From assembly GCA_029974635.1 (NCBI GenBank), contig JARKQY010000050.1:1-48975 (forward strand): a DNA stretch of 48,975 bases, given 5' to 3'. Of this stretch, positions 17,446-25,896 are shown piece after piece. This stretch comes from Bacillota bacterium (GTDB taxonomy: Bacteria > Bacillota > UBA4882 > UBA8346). A model generated the notes under the pieces. It was not told where the DNA came from and ran no database searches. It worked only from the letters and a program-made list of their open reading frames with translations. Position numbers and translations under genes: made by a program. Each line of letters opens with the position of its first letter. The first letter of the stretch is position 1.

Positions 17446-19239
17446 ATGACTGATTTTTCATATCAACTGCAATTTAAAATCGACTTAAGCATTGTTTCAC
17501 TTTTCATTGGCGTGCTAAGTTCACTGGCGTTTATTATAGTCGCTTGGTTGCGTGCCAAACGGACTCCGTTGTTGAAATGTTTTCTGAACATCCAAATTCT
17601 GTTTTTTACCCAGTATGCAGCTAATTTATTGATATTTTATTTTGAAGGCTGGGGAAACAACTGGTTTTTCACCGCCATCGACTATTTGTTTTATTGTTTC
17701 ATCAGCCCTGCATTCCTGGTGTTCGTCTATATTTTTACCAATAACCAAACAAAAGTCACCCCACGAAAAGTATTCCTGTTATTTAGTCCGGAGGTATTGA
17801 TTTATTTCTTGTTGCTGACTGATCCCTTGCATCACCTGTTTTTTATAACAGCCGAATTATCCCGGAGAGTCTATGGGCCATTTTTTTGGCTGCATTATCT
17901 GGTGGTTATTGTTTATTTATCGGCCGGAATCTATCATTTGTTAAAGTATTCGGTGGAAAACTATCATTATATAAAAAGACAGACCCATATTTTTATCGCC
18001 GCCACCTTTATTACAATTATTACAACCGTCATCTATATTTTTCGAATCGGAAAATATTCATTTTTTATCGCAAGTTGTGGGTTGGAAATTACGATGGTAC
18101 TGTTTGTTTGGGCAACCTATTACCGTTTTTTCAACATTACGCCGCTTGCTTTGCGGCGGATTGCGGAAAATATCGAGGAATCCATTATTGTAGTGGATAA
18201 TCATAACGAAATCAATAATTTCAACAGTCATTTCGCGGCCAACTTTTTACCGGTGATTGCGGTTCGTAAATCCGATGATATCCAGGTTTTTCTCCGGGAA
18301 TTACGAACCATCATCATTGCCGATGAGAAATCGGATTTCATTTTAAAGGAGATTCGAAATCCGAAGCGGGAATATATTACCGGGGAATTGACAGTGTTGC
18401 AACCGGAAAAAAAGACATATATGGTGAATATTCAGCCGGTTTTCAGCAAACAGGACCTTATCGGAAGAGTTATTTCCTTCAATGATATTTCGGATTATAA
18501 AAATTTGTTGGAGGAATACAACAAAAAGAATATTGAATTGAATTCCTTAAACCAGGAATTGATAATGATGAACCATGAGGTCCTAACCGTCAACGAACGT
18601 TTGCAAGAATATGCGTCCACTGTGGAGGAATTGACGGTTGTAAAAGAGCGCAACCGTTTAGCCCGGGATGTTCATGATACATTAGGTCACACAATGACCC
18701 TGGTGCTTACTTCACTTGAAGTGGGGCAGATATATTGTGAAAAAGACCTGGAGGTCACCAAAAAGTATCTGGCGGAAGCGACCCGGATAACCCGGGAGGG
18801 GATTACCGAACTTCGTAATTCAATCCGGGGGCTTATTCCGGAGAGAATAAACGCTACTAATTTGTCACATGCCCTTGAAAGACTGATTGCCGATTTTCGG
18901 ATCAGCGGAATGAAGGTCGATTTTTCCTTTACCGGATCGGAAGATTTTTTGAGATCGGTTCATGCGGATGCCGTTTACCGGATTTGCCAGGAAGCGTTGA
19001 CGAATTCATTCCGGCACGGTATAGTCCGGGAAATCAGTATTTTTTTGGAGATTGGCCGGGAATTGATTGAAATTTCCATTTTCGACAATGGTTACAATGG
19101 TAAGGATTTTCGGCCCGGATACGGCCTGACCGGTATGAAGCAGCGGGTGGAGGATCTTAAAGGAAGAATTACTTTTGGCCCGGATGGCGAGCAAAGATTT
19201 GTCATTCATGCGGAAATACCTCTCAATGCCCCTGCGTAA
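17446..19239 (+). CDS. Sensor histidine kinase, 7TM-type with HisKA_3
   Basis: With ATG 17446 the protein has 597 residues; the frame extends to TTG 17377 but neither start has a good ribosome binding site. Seven or eight hydrophobic helices (about 12-225) resemble the histidine-kinase 7TM sensor region. A PAS-like domain (about 235-350), a coiled coil (EEYNKKNIELNSLNQELIMM) and a NarL-class kinase core follow. The phospho-accepting His410 lies in ERNRLARDVHDTLGHTMTL. The ATPase N-box is ICQEALTNSFRHG. The G1 box reads DNGYNGKD in place of the usual DNGxG, while GLTGMKQRV is normal. The NarL-type regulator follows after 134 bp. Confidence 0.88.
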   Translation: MTDFSYQLQFKIDLSIVSLFIGVLSSLAFIIVAWLRAKRTPLLKCFLNIQILFFTQYAANLLIFYFEGWGNNWFFTAIDYLFYCFISPAFLVFVYIFTNNQTKVTPRKVFLLFSPEVLIYFLLLTDPLHHLFFITAELSRRVYGPFFWLHYLVVIVYLSAGIYHLLKYSVENYHYIKRQTHIFIAATFITIITTVIYIFRIGKYSFFIASCGLEITMVLFVWATYYRFFNITPLALRRIAENIEESIIVVDNHNEINNFNSHFAANFLPVIAVRKSDDIQVFLRELRTIIIADEKSDFILKEIRNPKREYITGELTVLQPEKKTYMVNIQPVFSKQDLIGRVISFNDISDYKNLLEEYNKKNIELNSLNQELIMMNHEVLTVNERLQEYASTVEELTVVKERNRLARDVHDTLGHTMTLVLTSLEVGQIYCEKDLEVTKKYLAEATRITREGITELRNSIRGLIPERINATNLSHALERLIADFRISGMKVDFSFTGSEDFLRSVHADAVYRICQEALTNSFRHGIVREISIFLEIGRELIEISIFDNGYNGKDFRPGYGLTGMKQRVEDLKGRITFGPDGEQRFVIHAEIPLNAPA

Positions 19240-19267
19240 TCAAAATAAAGGGATGAATAAACAAGAC

Positions 19268-19337
19268 AAAGCTTGGTGAATCGCGATTTTAAATCATTGA
19301 ATATAAATCAAGATAAAAGCTTGATGAATCGCGATTT
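19268..19337 (+). repeat. Two 22-bp direct repeats before the response regulator
   Basis: AAAGCTTGGTGAATCGCGAT and AAAGCTTGATGAATCGCGAT, each followed by TT, occur at 19268-19289 and 19316-19337 with one mismatch, 48 bp apart. Each contains the 10-base palindrome AATCGCGATT. Spacing near four or five helical turns and location just before the regulator suggest autoregulatory binding sites. Confidence 0.65.
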
Positions 19338-19373
19338 AAGATCGGGATAAAATCAAGATTAAGGGTGAGAAAA

Positions 19374-20024
19374 ATGATAAGAATTGTGATTGTTGACGAT
19401 CAAGTGATCTTGCGGGAAGGATTAAAATACATCATTGAATCCGATAGTGAACTAAAAGTTGTGGGCTGCGCCGAAAACGGCCGCCACGCCCTGCAGCTTT
19501 GCGATGAATATCAGCCCGATCTGGTATTGATGGATATTATTATGCCTGAAGTGAATGGGGTTGAAGGTACCCGGCTGATTAAATCCAAATACCGACAAAA
19601 AATAAAAGTCGTCATCCTGACCACCTTCAGTGAGGACCAATACATTGTTCAAGCCATGGCCAACGGCGCCGACGGATATATTTTAAAGGATATCAAACCG
19701 AATGATCTATTCCGGACTATCAAAAGCACGGTGGCAGGACTAAGTATAATGAATGAAAGTTCGTTATCCGGCATCATGAGACAATTGAACGCCGGCAGGG
19801 ATAGCCAGCCTTCCCGTAAAACCATACCGGATCATGATTTGACCGAGCGGGAGAAAAGCGTGCTGCGGTTGATAGTTGATGGTAAAGATAACAGGGAGAT
19901 TGCCAACATTCTTTTTTTATCTGAAGGCAGGGTCCGGAATATCGTATCCGGAATCCTACAAAAACTTGAACTGCGGGATCGCACTCAATTGGCGGTCTAT
20001 GTTGTGAAGAACGGATTGATATAG
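19374..20024 (+). CDS. NarL/LuxR-type response regulator
   Basis: With ATG 19374 (AGGGTGAG ribosome binding site) the protein has 216 residues; GTG 19365 lies inside that site. The receiver (about 1-120) has the DD pair in IVIVDDQVILREG, phospho-acceptor in LVLMDIIMPEVNG and ILKDIKP. A LuxR helix-turn-helix fills about 150-216 (LTEREKSVLRLIVDGKDNRE, then IANILFLSEGRVRNIVSGIL). It is the cognate partner of the upstream kinase. Targets are not stated by sequence, but the direct repeats before this gene are candidate sites. Confidence 0.93.
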   Translation: MIRIVIVDDQVILREGLKYIIESDSELKVVGCAENGRHALQLCDEYQPDLVLMDIIMPEVNGVEGTRLIKSKYRQKIKVVILTTFSEDQYIVQAMANGADGYILKDIKPNDLFRTIKSTVAGLSIMNESSLSGIMRQLNAGRDSQPSRKTIPDHDLTEREKSVLRLIVDGKDNREIANILFLSEGRVRNIVSGILQKLELRDRTQLAVYVVKNGLI

Positions 20025-20114
20025 AAGGTTAATTTAAATAAAGCTGGAATTCTTAATCATGATTGCCGAAGCCCAAAAAGAGAACGAAGTCTATCAAGTG
20101 AAGGAGGCAAAATT

Positions 20115-21002
20115 ATGAATTATGGTTCCAATAAAACCGCAAATTTAAGTGTATACATAAATCAAATTGCAGGAATAGCAAGTATTCTAATCATGTTAGC
20201 CATCATAGTGGCTATTTTTGCAATGGCTCCGCCCGTCGCCGCATCCGAACTGGATGAATTTGAAACAACCGCCACAACTGATGATTCCGAAGAAGAATCC
20301 GATGAGTCAGAAAAGGAAAAAGAAAAGGAGGATCGTAAAGGGAGAAGGCGCGATAATCATCGGCAGGAAAGTTTTTTCAGCAGTTTAGTTGGTGAGATTT
20401 TTGAAGGTTTTTTCCAGGCGGTATTCTTAATCGTATATGACCAAGCGAAAGGCAGCTTTGCAAGGATGGGTGAGTCAACAGACACTGCTTCTACCGGGAT
20501 CGATATTCGGGAGACCGGGGAGCCAACTTTGCCCATTATTCAAATAGATTCCAAATATTTATATGTAAATCCCGATATTAGCGCTTGGGATGGATCCCTC
20601 GAGGTTGGCTATGGAGCATTTGGCTTTAATTACCGCAATACTTACTTTACGGAAAGAAACCCCAGCGATAACCTGACTATAGCTCAGTATCATCTGTTGC
20701 TTCGGCTTTCGGAAACCCGTTCTTTTGAATGGGGAATTGGAATGGGATCGATTATTATGCGTGGGAATGAACAAAATTACGGTTTCTCGCTTACTACTCC
20801 AATAAAGATTTATCCCAATGAATCCTTCGGGATTAAACTTAAACCAACGTATAATTGGATCAATGGCAACTATATTTCAGACTTTGATTTGGCCATCGTT
20901 CTTTTGAAACGGTACGGATCCTTGGAGCTTGGGTATCGTTTTCTGGAATGCAATGGCCAAAATCTTGGCGGAGCATATGTTGGTTTGGCGTTTCACTATT
21001 AA
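20115..21002 (+). CDS. Secreted protein, probable outer-membrane beta-barrel
   Basis: A 295-residue protein I do not recognise by family. A hydrophobic leader (about 15-38) ends with a plausible cleavage site near VAAS (44). Next is a very acidic then basic low-complexity stretch (DDSEEESDESEKEKEKEDRK, about 55-80), an amphipathic segment, and from about 145 alternating polar/aromatic strands (SLEVGYGAFGFNYRNTYF, FEWGIGMGSIIM, LELGYRFLECNGQNLGGAYV) ending in AFHY. A terminal aromatic after alternating strands is the usual outer-membrane beta-barrel signal. An AAGGAGG ribosome binding site precedes ATG. It follows the two-component system by 90 bp and may be its target. Confidence 0.7.
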   Translation: MNYGSNKTANLSVYINQIAGIASILIMLAIIVAIFAMAPPVAASELDEFETTATTDDSEEESDESEKEKEKEDRKGRRRDNHRQESFFSSLVGEIFEGFFQAVFLIVYDQAKGSFARMGESTDTASTGIDIRETGEPTLPIIQIDSKYLYVNPDISAWDGSLEVGYGAFGFNYRNTYFTERNPSDNLTIAQYHLLLRLSETRSFEWGIGMGSIIMRGNEQNYGFSLTTPIKIYPNESFGIKLKPTYNWINGNYISDFDLAIVLLKRYGSLELGYRFLECNGQNLGGAYVGLAFHY

Positions 21003-21117
21003 AACGGTTATTGGTTATTAGGTATTAGTTTTCTGTGAAGAGATTGATAAGATCTATACCAACCGTGTCACCACCAGACGTGTGATATTGTTTGACAGAA
21101 TCGGGAGGGAAATTTTG

Positions 21118-21849
21118 ATGAGTATTCAGAAAAGAACGGCTTGGGGTACGATTTTTCTGTTACTATTACGCCCTTTACTATTCATTTCTTGCCAAACCGG
21201 AATTGCCGCCGTATTCTTTTTTACCGCCCATGGTAATCCCTGGAACGAAGCGGTCCATTGGTGGCCATTTGCCGGTATTTTGGCCAGTGTTTTGAATATC
21301 ATTATCTTCTATAGACTTAATACCAACGGCTCTTTGTTATTTAAAGAGTTGTTTCAAGCCGAACGTAAAAATCTATTGAAAGATATCTTAACCGCAATAG
21401 CCGTGATTTTGGCTTCCTTAATCTTGGTGATGGCGCTAAATACGGTTGGAATGGGGTTCCTTTTTAAAGACCCTAAAATGCCACTGGCGATCATGTACGG
21501 CAAATTGCCTTTTTGGGCTGGAATAACAACAGTCGTTTTACTGCCGTTATTGGTTGCGGTTACCGAAATACCCTGGTATTTCGGATATTTGATGAAAGAA
21601 CTGGAAACTAGCTCAACAATAAAATGGCTGCCCATCGTTTTATGCGCGGTTGCCTTCAGTATTCAACACGGCGCATTGCCCCTGGTTTTCAACGTGAATT
21701 TTGTCATTTGGCGTTCTTTGATGATGCTGCCTTTTACATTGTTTTTAGCCGGTATTCTGGCTTGGCGTAAACGACTGCTGCCCTATTTCGTAATTGCCCA
21801 TTTTTTAATGGATCTGGCAATGACGATACCGTTGGTAATAACGGAGTAA
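21118..21849 (+). CDS. CPBP-like intramembrane protease homologue (degenerate)
   Basis: With ATG 21118 (GGGAGG ribosome binding site) it has 243 residues and about seven or eight hydrophobic helices. Three segments sit where CPBP (Abi/CAAX protease-like) motifs are expected: VTEIPWYFGYLM, AFSIQHGALPL and AHFLMDLAM. The two histidine motifs are visible, but motif 1 lacks the EE pair and Arg of active members, so catalysis is doubtful. The earlier frame start at 21082 has no ribosome binding site. The assignment is tentative; it may simply be a membrane protein of unknown role. Confidence 0.6.
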   Translation: MSIQKRTAWGTIFLLLLRPLLFISCQTGIAAVFFFTAHGNPWNEAVHWWPFAGILASVLNIIIFYRLNTNGSLLFKELFQAERKNLLKDILTAIAVILASLILVMALNTVGMGFLFKDPKMPLAIMYGKLPFWAGITTVVLLPLLVAVTEIPWYFGYLMKELETSSTIKWLPIVLCAVAFSIQHGALPLVFNVNFVIWRSLMMLPFTLFLAGILAWRKRLLPYFVIAHFLMDLAMTIPLVITE

Positions 21850-21870
21850 GTGGTAATTCTGTCGGCATTC

Positions 21871-22062
21871 TTATAACATAAAATGACTTAAAGAAGACCG
21901 CTGTGAACCGGCAGACTCGCGGATTTGAAAATGGCGATCATAGGTAGCGATGACCGGGGTATTGTATTTTATCACTATTGCGGCGCTGGTGGCATCCATG
22001 AAAGATAACGAATGGTCGATGTATTTTAGCTCCACAAATTTCAGAGGCTTATCGAGGGTCAT
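21871..22062 (-). pseudogene. PIN-domain (VapC-like) toxin, C-terminal remnant
   Basis: A 63-codon frame reading IDHSLSFMDATSAAIVIKYN and VIATYDRHFQ, which is the C-terminal third of a PIN nuclease: the LSFxDATSAAI helix with its Asp and the closing (T/A)xDRHF. PIN proteins are about 130 residues and need an N-terminal Asp and Glu, which are absent. The ATG overlaps the 3' end of the YibE/F gene by 14 bp and has no real ribosome binding site. No antitoxin gene is nearby. It is best read as a relic. Confidence 0.6.
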
Positions 22063-23305
22063 TCCACCCGGACAGGAATTCCGCTCCGGTGGCGGGCTTT
22101 TCCGGTTGTGATTTATTCATATCGCTGATGGTATTTTGATAATTTCCCAATAGGATTCCGGCGACAAGGGCTGTGAGCGGGATTACCATGATCATTCCGA
22201 TACTCCCCGAAAGCGCCCGGATAATCTCCGAGGCCACGATATCCAAATTGATAATCTTGGATAACGGGTCTTTATAGGCCATAAAAATCAGAATCAGTTG
22301 CACCGAACTGCCGGTATAAGCCAGGATTAGGGTGCTGGCCTGGGCGCCCATGATGTCCCGGCCGACATTCATCCCGGAACGAATTAACCGGCCCGGTTTG
22401 ATATCGGGGCATACCCGTTTTATCTCTTCCATTGCCGAAGCCATAGAGATGCTGACATCCATTGCGGCTCCGAGAGCACCGATAATAATCCCGGCAAATA
22501 ATAATCCCTGGATGTCAAGCTGAATATTTTGAGGAATATAAAGCAACATACTGGCTTCTTCAGAACCAAAACCGGTAAGATGAGCCGATTTTCCGGTTAT
22601 TAACGCCAATCCCCCGGAGATACCTAATCCTCCCAAGGTTCCCAGAATTGCAATCAAGCTTTTTAAAGAGATTCCGCCGATTACCAAAATGGTGACCGTT
22701 GCGGAGATTAACGCCACCAATATAGTTAACAGGATAGGATGATACCCCCGTAGAAACCCCGGTAATAGTACTCCCCAGATTAAAGTCAGGGTCAGCAACA
22801 AACCGCACAATGCTTTGGCTCCCTTGCGCCAGCCGATGGCCAGCAATACCACGATAAAGAGAATGAGTAAAAAATATACCTGGTTCTCGCGAATGATATC
22901 TACAATATAAGCATCTAGAATTTTGCCGTCTTTCACCGTTAAAGCTACCGATACCAAGTCTTTTGGCGCTACTTTGATATTGAAGGCCGGATTATCCACT
23001 TCATTATGAGCAACAATGATATCCCGGCCTTTAAATTCCCCGGCATAAATTTTCACTTTGAATTGATAGCGCTGCACCCGTTTTTGGGTCACGGGGTCCG
23101 CAACCGGTTTTTTTCCAACGAGATTTAAAATTTTTCCTTTTACGAATATTTCTTGAGATGTGTGCTGGTCCACGGTGGCGGAATGATTGAGAGGTTTTCG
23201 GGAAGAGTTGGAGTCTTGCCCGGACTCAGCCCGGATGGCGCCGCAGAAAAAGAATAGGGCGATCATCCCCGTATAAAGCAGAAAATGACGGTATGTACGG
23301 ACCAT
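22049..23305 (-). CDS. YibE/F family membrane protein
   Basis: With ATG 23305 (GGAGG ribosome binding site, 5-base spacer) it has 418 residues; the frame start at 23338 has no such site. A signal-like helix (about 5-25) and an extracytoplasmic beta-rich domain (EIFVKGKILNLVGKKPVADP to about 135) precede the PF07907 YibE/F region with about seven helices, including LGTLGGLGISGGLALITGKS, IGALGAAMDVSISMASAMEE and MNVGRDIMGAQASTLILAY. The molecular function of this family is unknown; a transport role has been suggested. It diverges from the DUF362 pseudogene. Confidence 0.88.
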   Translation of the reverse strand: MVRTYRHFLLYTGMIALFFFCGAIRAESGQDSNSSRKPLNHSATVDQHTSQEIFVKGKILNLVGKKPVADPVTQKRVQRYQFKVKIYAGEFKGRDIIVAHNEVDNPAFNIKVAPKDLVSVALTVKDGKILDAYIVDIIRENQVYFLLILFIVVLLAIGWRKGAKALCGLLLTLTLIWGVLLPGFLRGYHPILLTILVALISATVTILVIGGISLKSLIAILGTLGGLGISGGLALITGKSAHLTGFGSEEASMLLYIPQNIQLDIQGLLFAGIIIGALGAAMDVSISMASAMEEIKRVCPDIKPGRLIRSGMNVGRDIMGAQASTLILAYTGSSVQLILIFMAYKDPLSKIINLDIVASEIIRALSGSIGMIMVIPLTALVAGILLGNYQNTISDMNKSQPEKPATGAEFLSGWNDPR

Positions 23306-23438
23306 TCTAACCTCCGGAGAACGGAATTCGGATTGCATGAATAAATGACTCTATATAACTGTTTCGGTATTGTCCTCAATAATCCTGTCATGAAGCGTAA
23401 AATAAGTTTTTTATCAACTTGCAGAATCTATCAAATAT

Positions 23439-24487
23439 GTGGGCGGGATCTCTAATTTCGTAAATCCCGGAGATAGAGTTCTTTTAAAGGTGAACCTGTT
23501 AATGAAAAGAAAACCTGAGAAGGTGACGACAACCCATCCCGCGCTTGCCCAGGGGTTAGCGGAACTGGTTATTGAGGCCGGCGGGAAGCCTGTTATTGGA
23601 GATAGTCCGGGTGGATATCATTATTATACCGGGAATACCCTGGCATCCGTATATGAGGCATGCGGTATGACCGAAGCGGCCAAGAAGAGTAGAGCGGAAT
23701 TGAATTATAACACCGATGTTATCGATATTCCATATCCCGAAGGCAAAATCATCAAGAGTATCAAAACCATCCGTCCTGTAATCGAAGCCGATAAGATCAT
23801 CAATATTCCTAAAATCAAAACTCATATGATGACAGTATATAGCGGCGCTGTAAAAAATTTATTCGGTATCATACCGGGAGCCTATAAACCTGAATATCAC
23901 CTGCGCTTTGAAGATACAAGCGATTTCGCCGATTTGTTAATCGGTCTCTGTTTGTTTTCAAAACCTGTTTTAACAGTTATGGATGCGGTTATCGGTATGG
24001 AAGGTTATGGGCCTACCAACGGCAATCCTAAAAATGTCGGGCTCATCATATCCGGCAGCGATCCTTATGCTTTAGATATGGTGGCTTCATATATTATCGG
24101 TATAAAATCCGTCATATTCCAGCCATCAGGAGATCCGTCGAGCGGGGACTATGTACCGGCGATGTCAAAGATGTTGAAATATTGGGAGAGGAGATCGCGG
24201 ACGTTAGAGTGTTAGATTTTAAAAAACCCACCGTAAAAGTGGCATTTAACTTTTATAATCTATTTTTACCGAAATTTATGCTCCAACGGTTAAACCGGGT
24301 CATTAAGCCCAAGCCATGTTTCACCGTTTCCTTATGTAAAGGATGTGGTATGTGCGCCCAAGGGTGTCCCCCCAAGGCGATTGAAATGAAAAATGGAAAA
24401 CCGCTATTGGATCTGAATAAGTGCATCAGATGCTTCTGCTGTCATGAGTTGTGCGGCTATAACGCTGTTGAAATAAAGCGGCCCTAG
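23439..24487 (+). pseudogene. DUF362/4Fe-4S protein, frameshifted
   Basis: DUF362 proteins of about 375-390 residues end in a two-cluster ferredoxin domain. Here the DUF362 part (from GGISNFVNPGDRVLLKVNLL to MDAVIGMEGYGPTNGNPKN) is in one frame to 24215. The ferredoxin part (CKGCGMCAQGCPPKAIEM and CIRCFCCHELCGYNAVEI) is in another frame, with its homologous sequence resuming near 24155 (GDVKDVEILGEEIADVRV). One base appears lost around 24145-24160. The beginning is also abnormal: the open frame reaches only back to 23406, GTG 23439 has no ribosome binding site, and the usual first 25 or so residues are missing. Both point to decay, although the frameshift alone could be a sequencing error. 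Confidence 0.75.
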
Positions 24488-24555
24488 TTTATCCGGCTAC
24501 TGGTAAGGTGAGAAGCCATAATCCGATCTCCGGATGAGCAATATAATAGGTTTGA

Positions 24556-24601
24556 ATCAAAAGTCCCAAGATATGAAACTCCGGGACTTTTGATTATTTT
24601 T
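24556..24601 (+). terminator. Rho-independent terminator before the PKS cluster
   Basis: A perfect 12-bp stem (ATCAAAAGTCCC 24556-24567 with GGGACTTTTGAT 24583-24594) and TATTTTT after it lie 69 bp after the DUF362 stop. It insulates the PKS cluster from upstream transcription. Confidence 0.8.
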
Positions 24602-24738
24602 GGGATTTACTTCAATAATATAACAATTTGGCGAATATCGTTGCCTGCCTTTCGAAATATCTTTTTCAAACGGCTAAAACAACCGGTAAGATTTATATTT
24701 CAGGCATCAATGGAATAAAAAGGAATGTAGATGGTGAC

Positions 24739-24763
24739 AAATGTCATGAATCGCGTGACATTT
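24739..24763. promoter_or_regulatory. Operator-like dyad upstream of the PKS promoter
   Basis: AAATGTCA (24739-24746), 9 bases and TGACATTT (24756-24763) form a perfect 8-bp inverted repeat. It ends 22 bp before the -35 box and is centred near -70 relative to the predicted start, a usual place for an activator. Its middle contains ATGAATCGCG, also found before the NarL-type regulator at 19324. Confidence 0.6.
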
Positions 24764-24785
24764 ATCTTAAATTACAGCTAAATCC

Positions 24786-24814
24786 TTTACATGGAATCCA
24801 ATGCAATATATAAT
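24786..24814 (+). promoter_or_regulatory. sigmaA-type promoter of the PKS cluster
   Basis: TTTACA (24786-24791), a 17-bp spacer and a perfect TATAAT (24809-24814). The predicted start is near 24821, about 63 bases before the first gene. Confidence 0.75.
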
Positions 24815-24883
24815 AAGTTATGACTGAACTCATTGAAAAATGGAAAAATTATAATAATTTTAGATAAATTAACCAGGAGTAAT

Positions 24884-25864
24884 ATGACAAAAAGTCCTGT
24901 GGTTTTTATGTTTTCGGGCCAGGGTTCCCAATATTACCATATGGGAACGGATTTATTTCATCAGGATGCCGTTTTTAATTCCTGGATGAATCAAATGAAT
25001 GAGTTTGTGTATCGGAATGCTGGAATTTTCGTTTTGAACGAGATATATCATGAAAAAAAAAGGAAAAATGAATCATTTGATCAACTGTCATATACACATC
25101 CGGCAATTTTCATGGTTGAATATGCGTTAGCGCAAAGTTTGATGGAAAGCGGGGTTGAGCCTGATTGGGTTTTGGGCGCAAGTTTAGGTGAGTTTACAGC
25201 GGCTGCGGTAGCGGGGGTTATATCATATGAGAATGCCCTGGAAATCCTGGTGAAGCAAGCGGAACTGGTTACTAATTATTGCAGCGCCGGAAGCATGATT
25301 GCCGTCATTCACAGTCCCGAATTGTATCATTACTCTCCTTTCATGCGCCTTAATTCCGAACTGGCTGCCATTAATTATGCTTCCCACTTCATCATTTCCG
25401 GCGAAGCCCAAAAACTATCAAATATTGAGATGCAATTAAAAGCCGGGGAGATTCCGTTTCAAACGCTTCCGGTACAATACGGCTTTCATTCGGAAAACAT
25501 TGATTCGATTGAATATGAGTATTGCAGCTTTTTACACGGTTTTCAATACCAAAAATCTAAAATTGGAATCGTATCATGTATGTTGCATGATATATCATGT
25601 TGCCCACGTGATGAGGCTGCCGGGATAACGGCGGATTTCTTTTGGGATGTTATTCGGCGGCCGATTCAGTTTCAGACAACGATCCAAAGGATGGAACAGG
25701 AAGGTTCCTATCATTATATCGATCTGGGGCCATCCGGAACTTTGGCAAATTTTGTAAAATATAATCTTTCAAAGCATTCTTCATCACGCTATTATTCAAT
25801 TATAACTCCCTTTAACCAGGATTTGAAAAACTTCAAAACAATTCTCGAGTCGTTTCAAAAATAA
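24884..25864 (+). CDS. Discrete AT-fold protein, acyl-hydrolase type
   Basis: With ATG 24884 (AGGAG ribosome binding site) the protein has 326 residues, the size of a FabD-like acyltransferase. The oxyanion motif FSGQGSQY, nucleophile Ser100 in GASLGEF and His202 in YGFHSENI are present. The active-site motif is GAS and not GHS, and the position of the malonate-carboxylate-binding Arg is Gln125 (LVKQAELV compared with VKKRGELM in the next gene). In trans-AT systems this combination marks acyl hydrolases (PedC/PksD-type), which clear stalled acyl chains off carrier proteins. The Gln assignment rests on my alignment by eye. It is the first gene of the cluster. Confidence 0.85.
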   Translation: MTKSPVVFMFSGQGSQYYHMGTDLFHQDAVFNSWMNQMNEFVYRNAGIFVLNEIYHEKKRKNESFDQLSYTHPAIFMVEYALAQSLMESGVEPDWVLGASLGEFTAAAVAGVISYENALEILVKQAELVTNYCSAGSMIAVIHSPELYHYSPFMRLNSELAAINYASHFIISGEAQKLSNIEMQLKAGEIPFQTLPVQYGFHSENIDSIEYEYCSFLHGFQYQKSKIGIVSCMLHDISCCPRDEAAGITADFFWDVIRRPIQFQTTIQRMEQEGSYHYIDLGPSGTLANFVKYNLSKHSSSRYYSIITPFNQDLKNFKTILESFQK

Positions 25865-25896
25865 CATGCATTTTTGCAATGAGAGGAGTCGGAAGT

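Noticed and set aside
24628..24813. 61-codon ORF before the PKS cluster
   Set aside because: It runs through the operator dyad and promoter and has no ribosome binding site.
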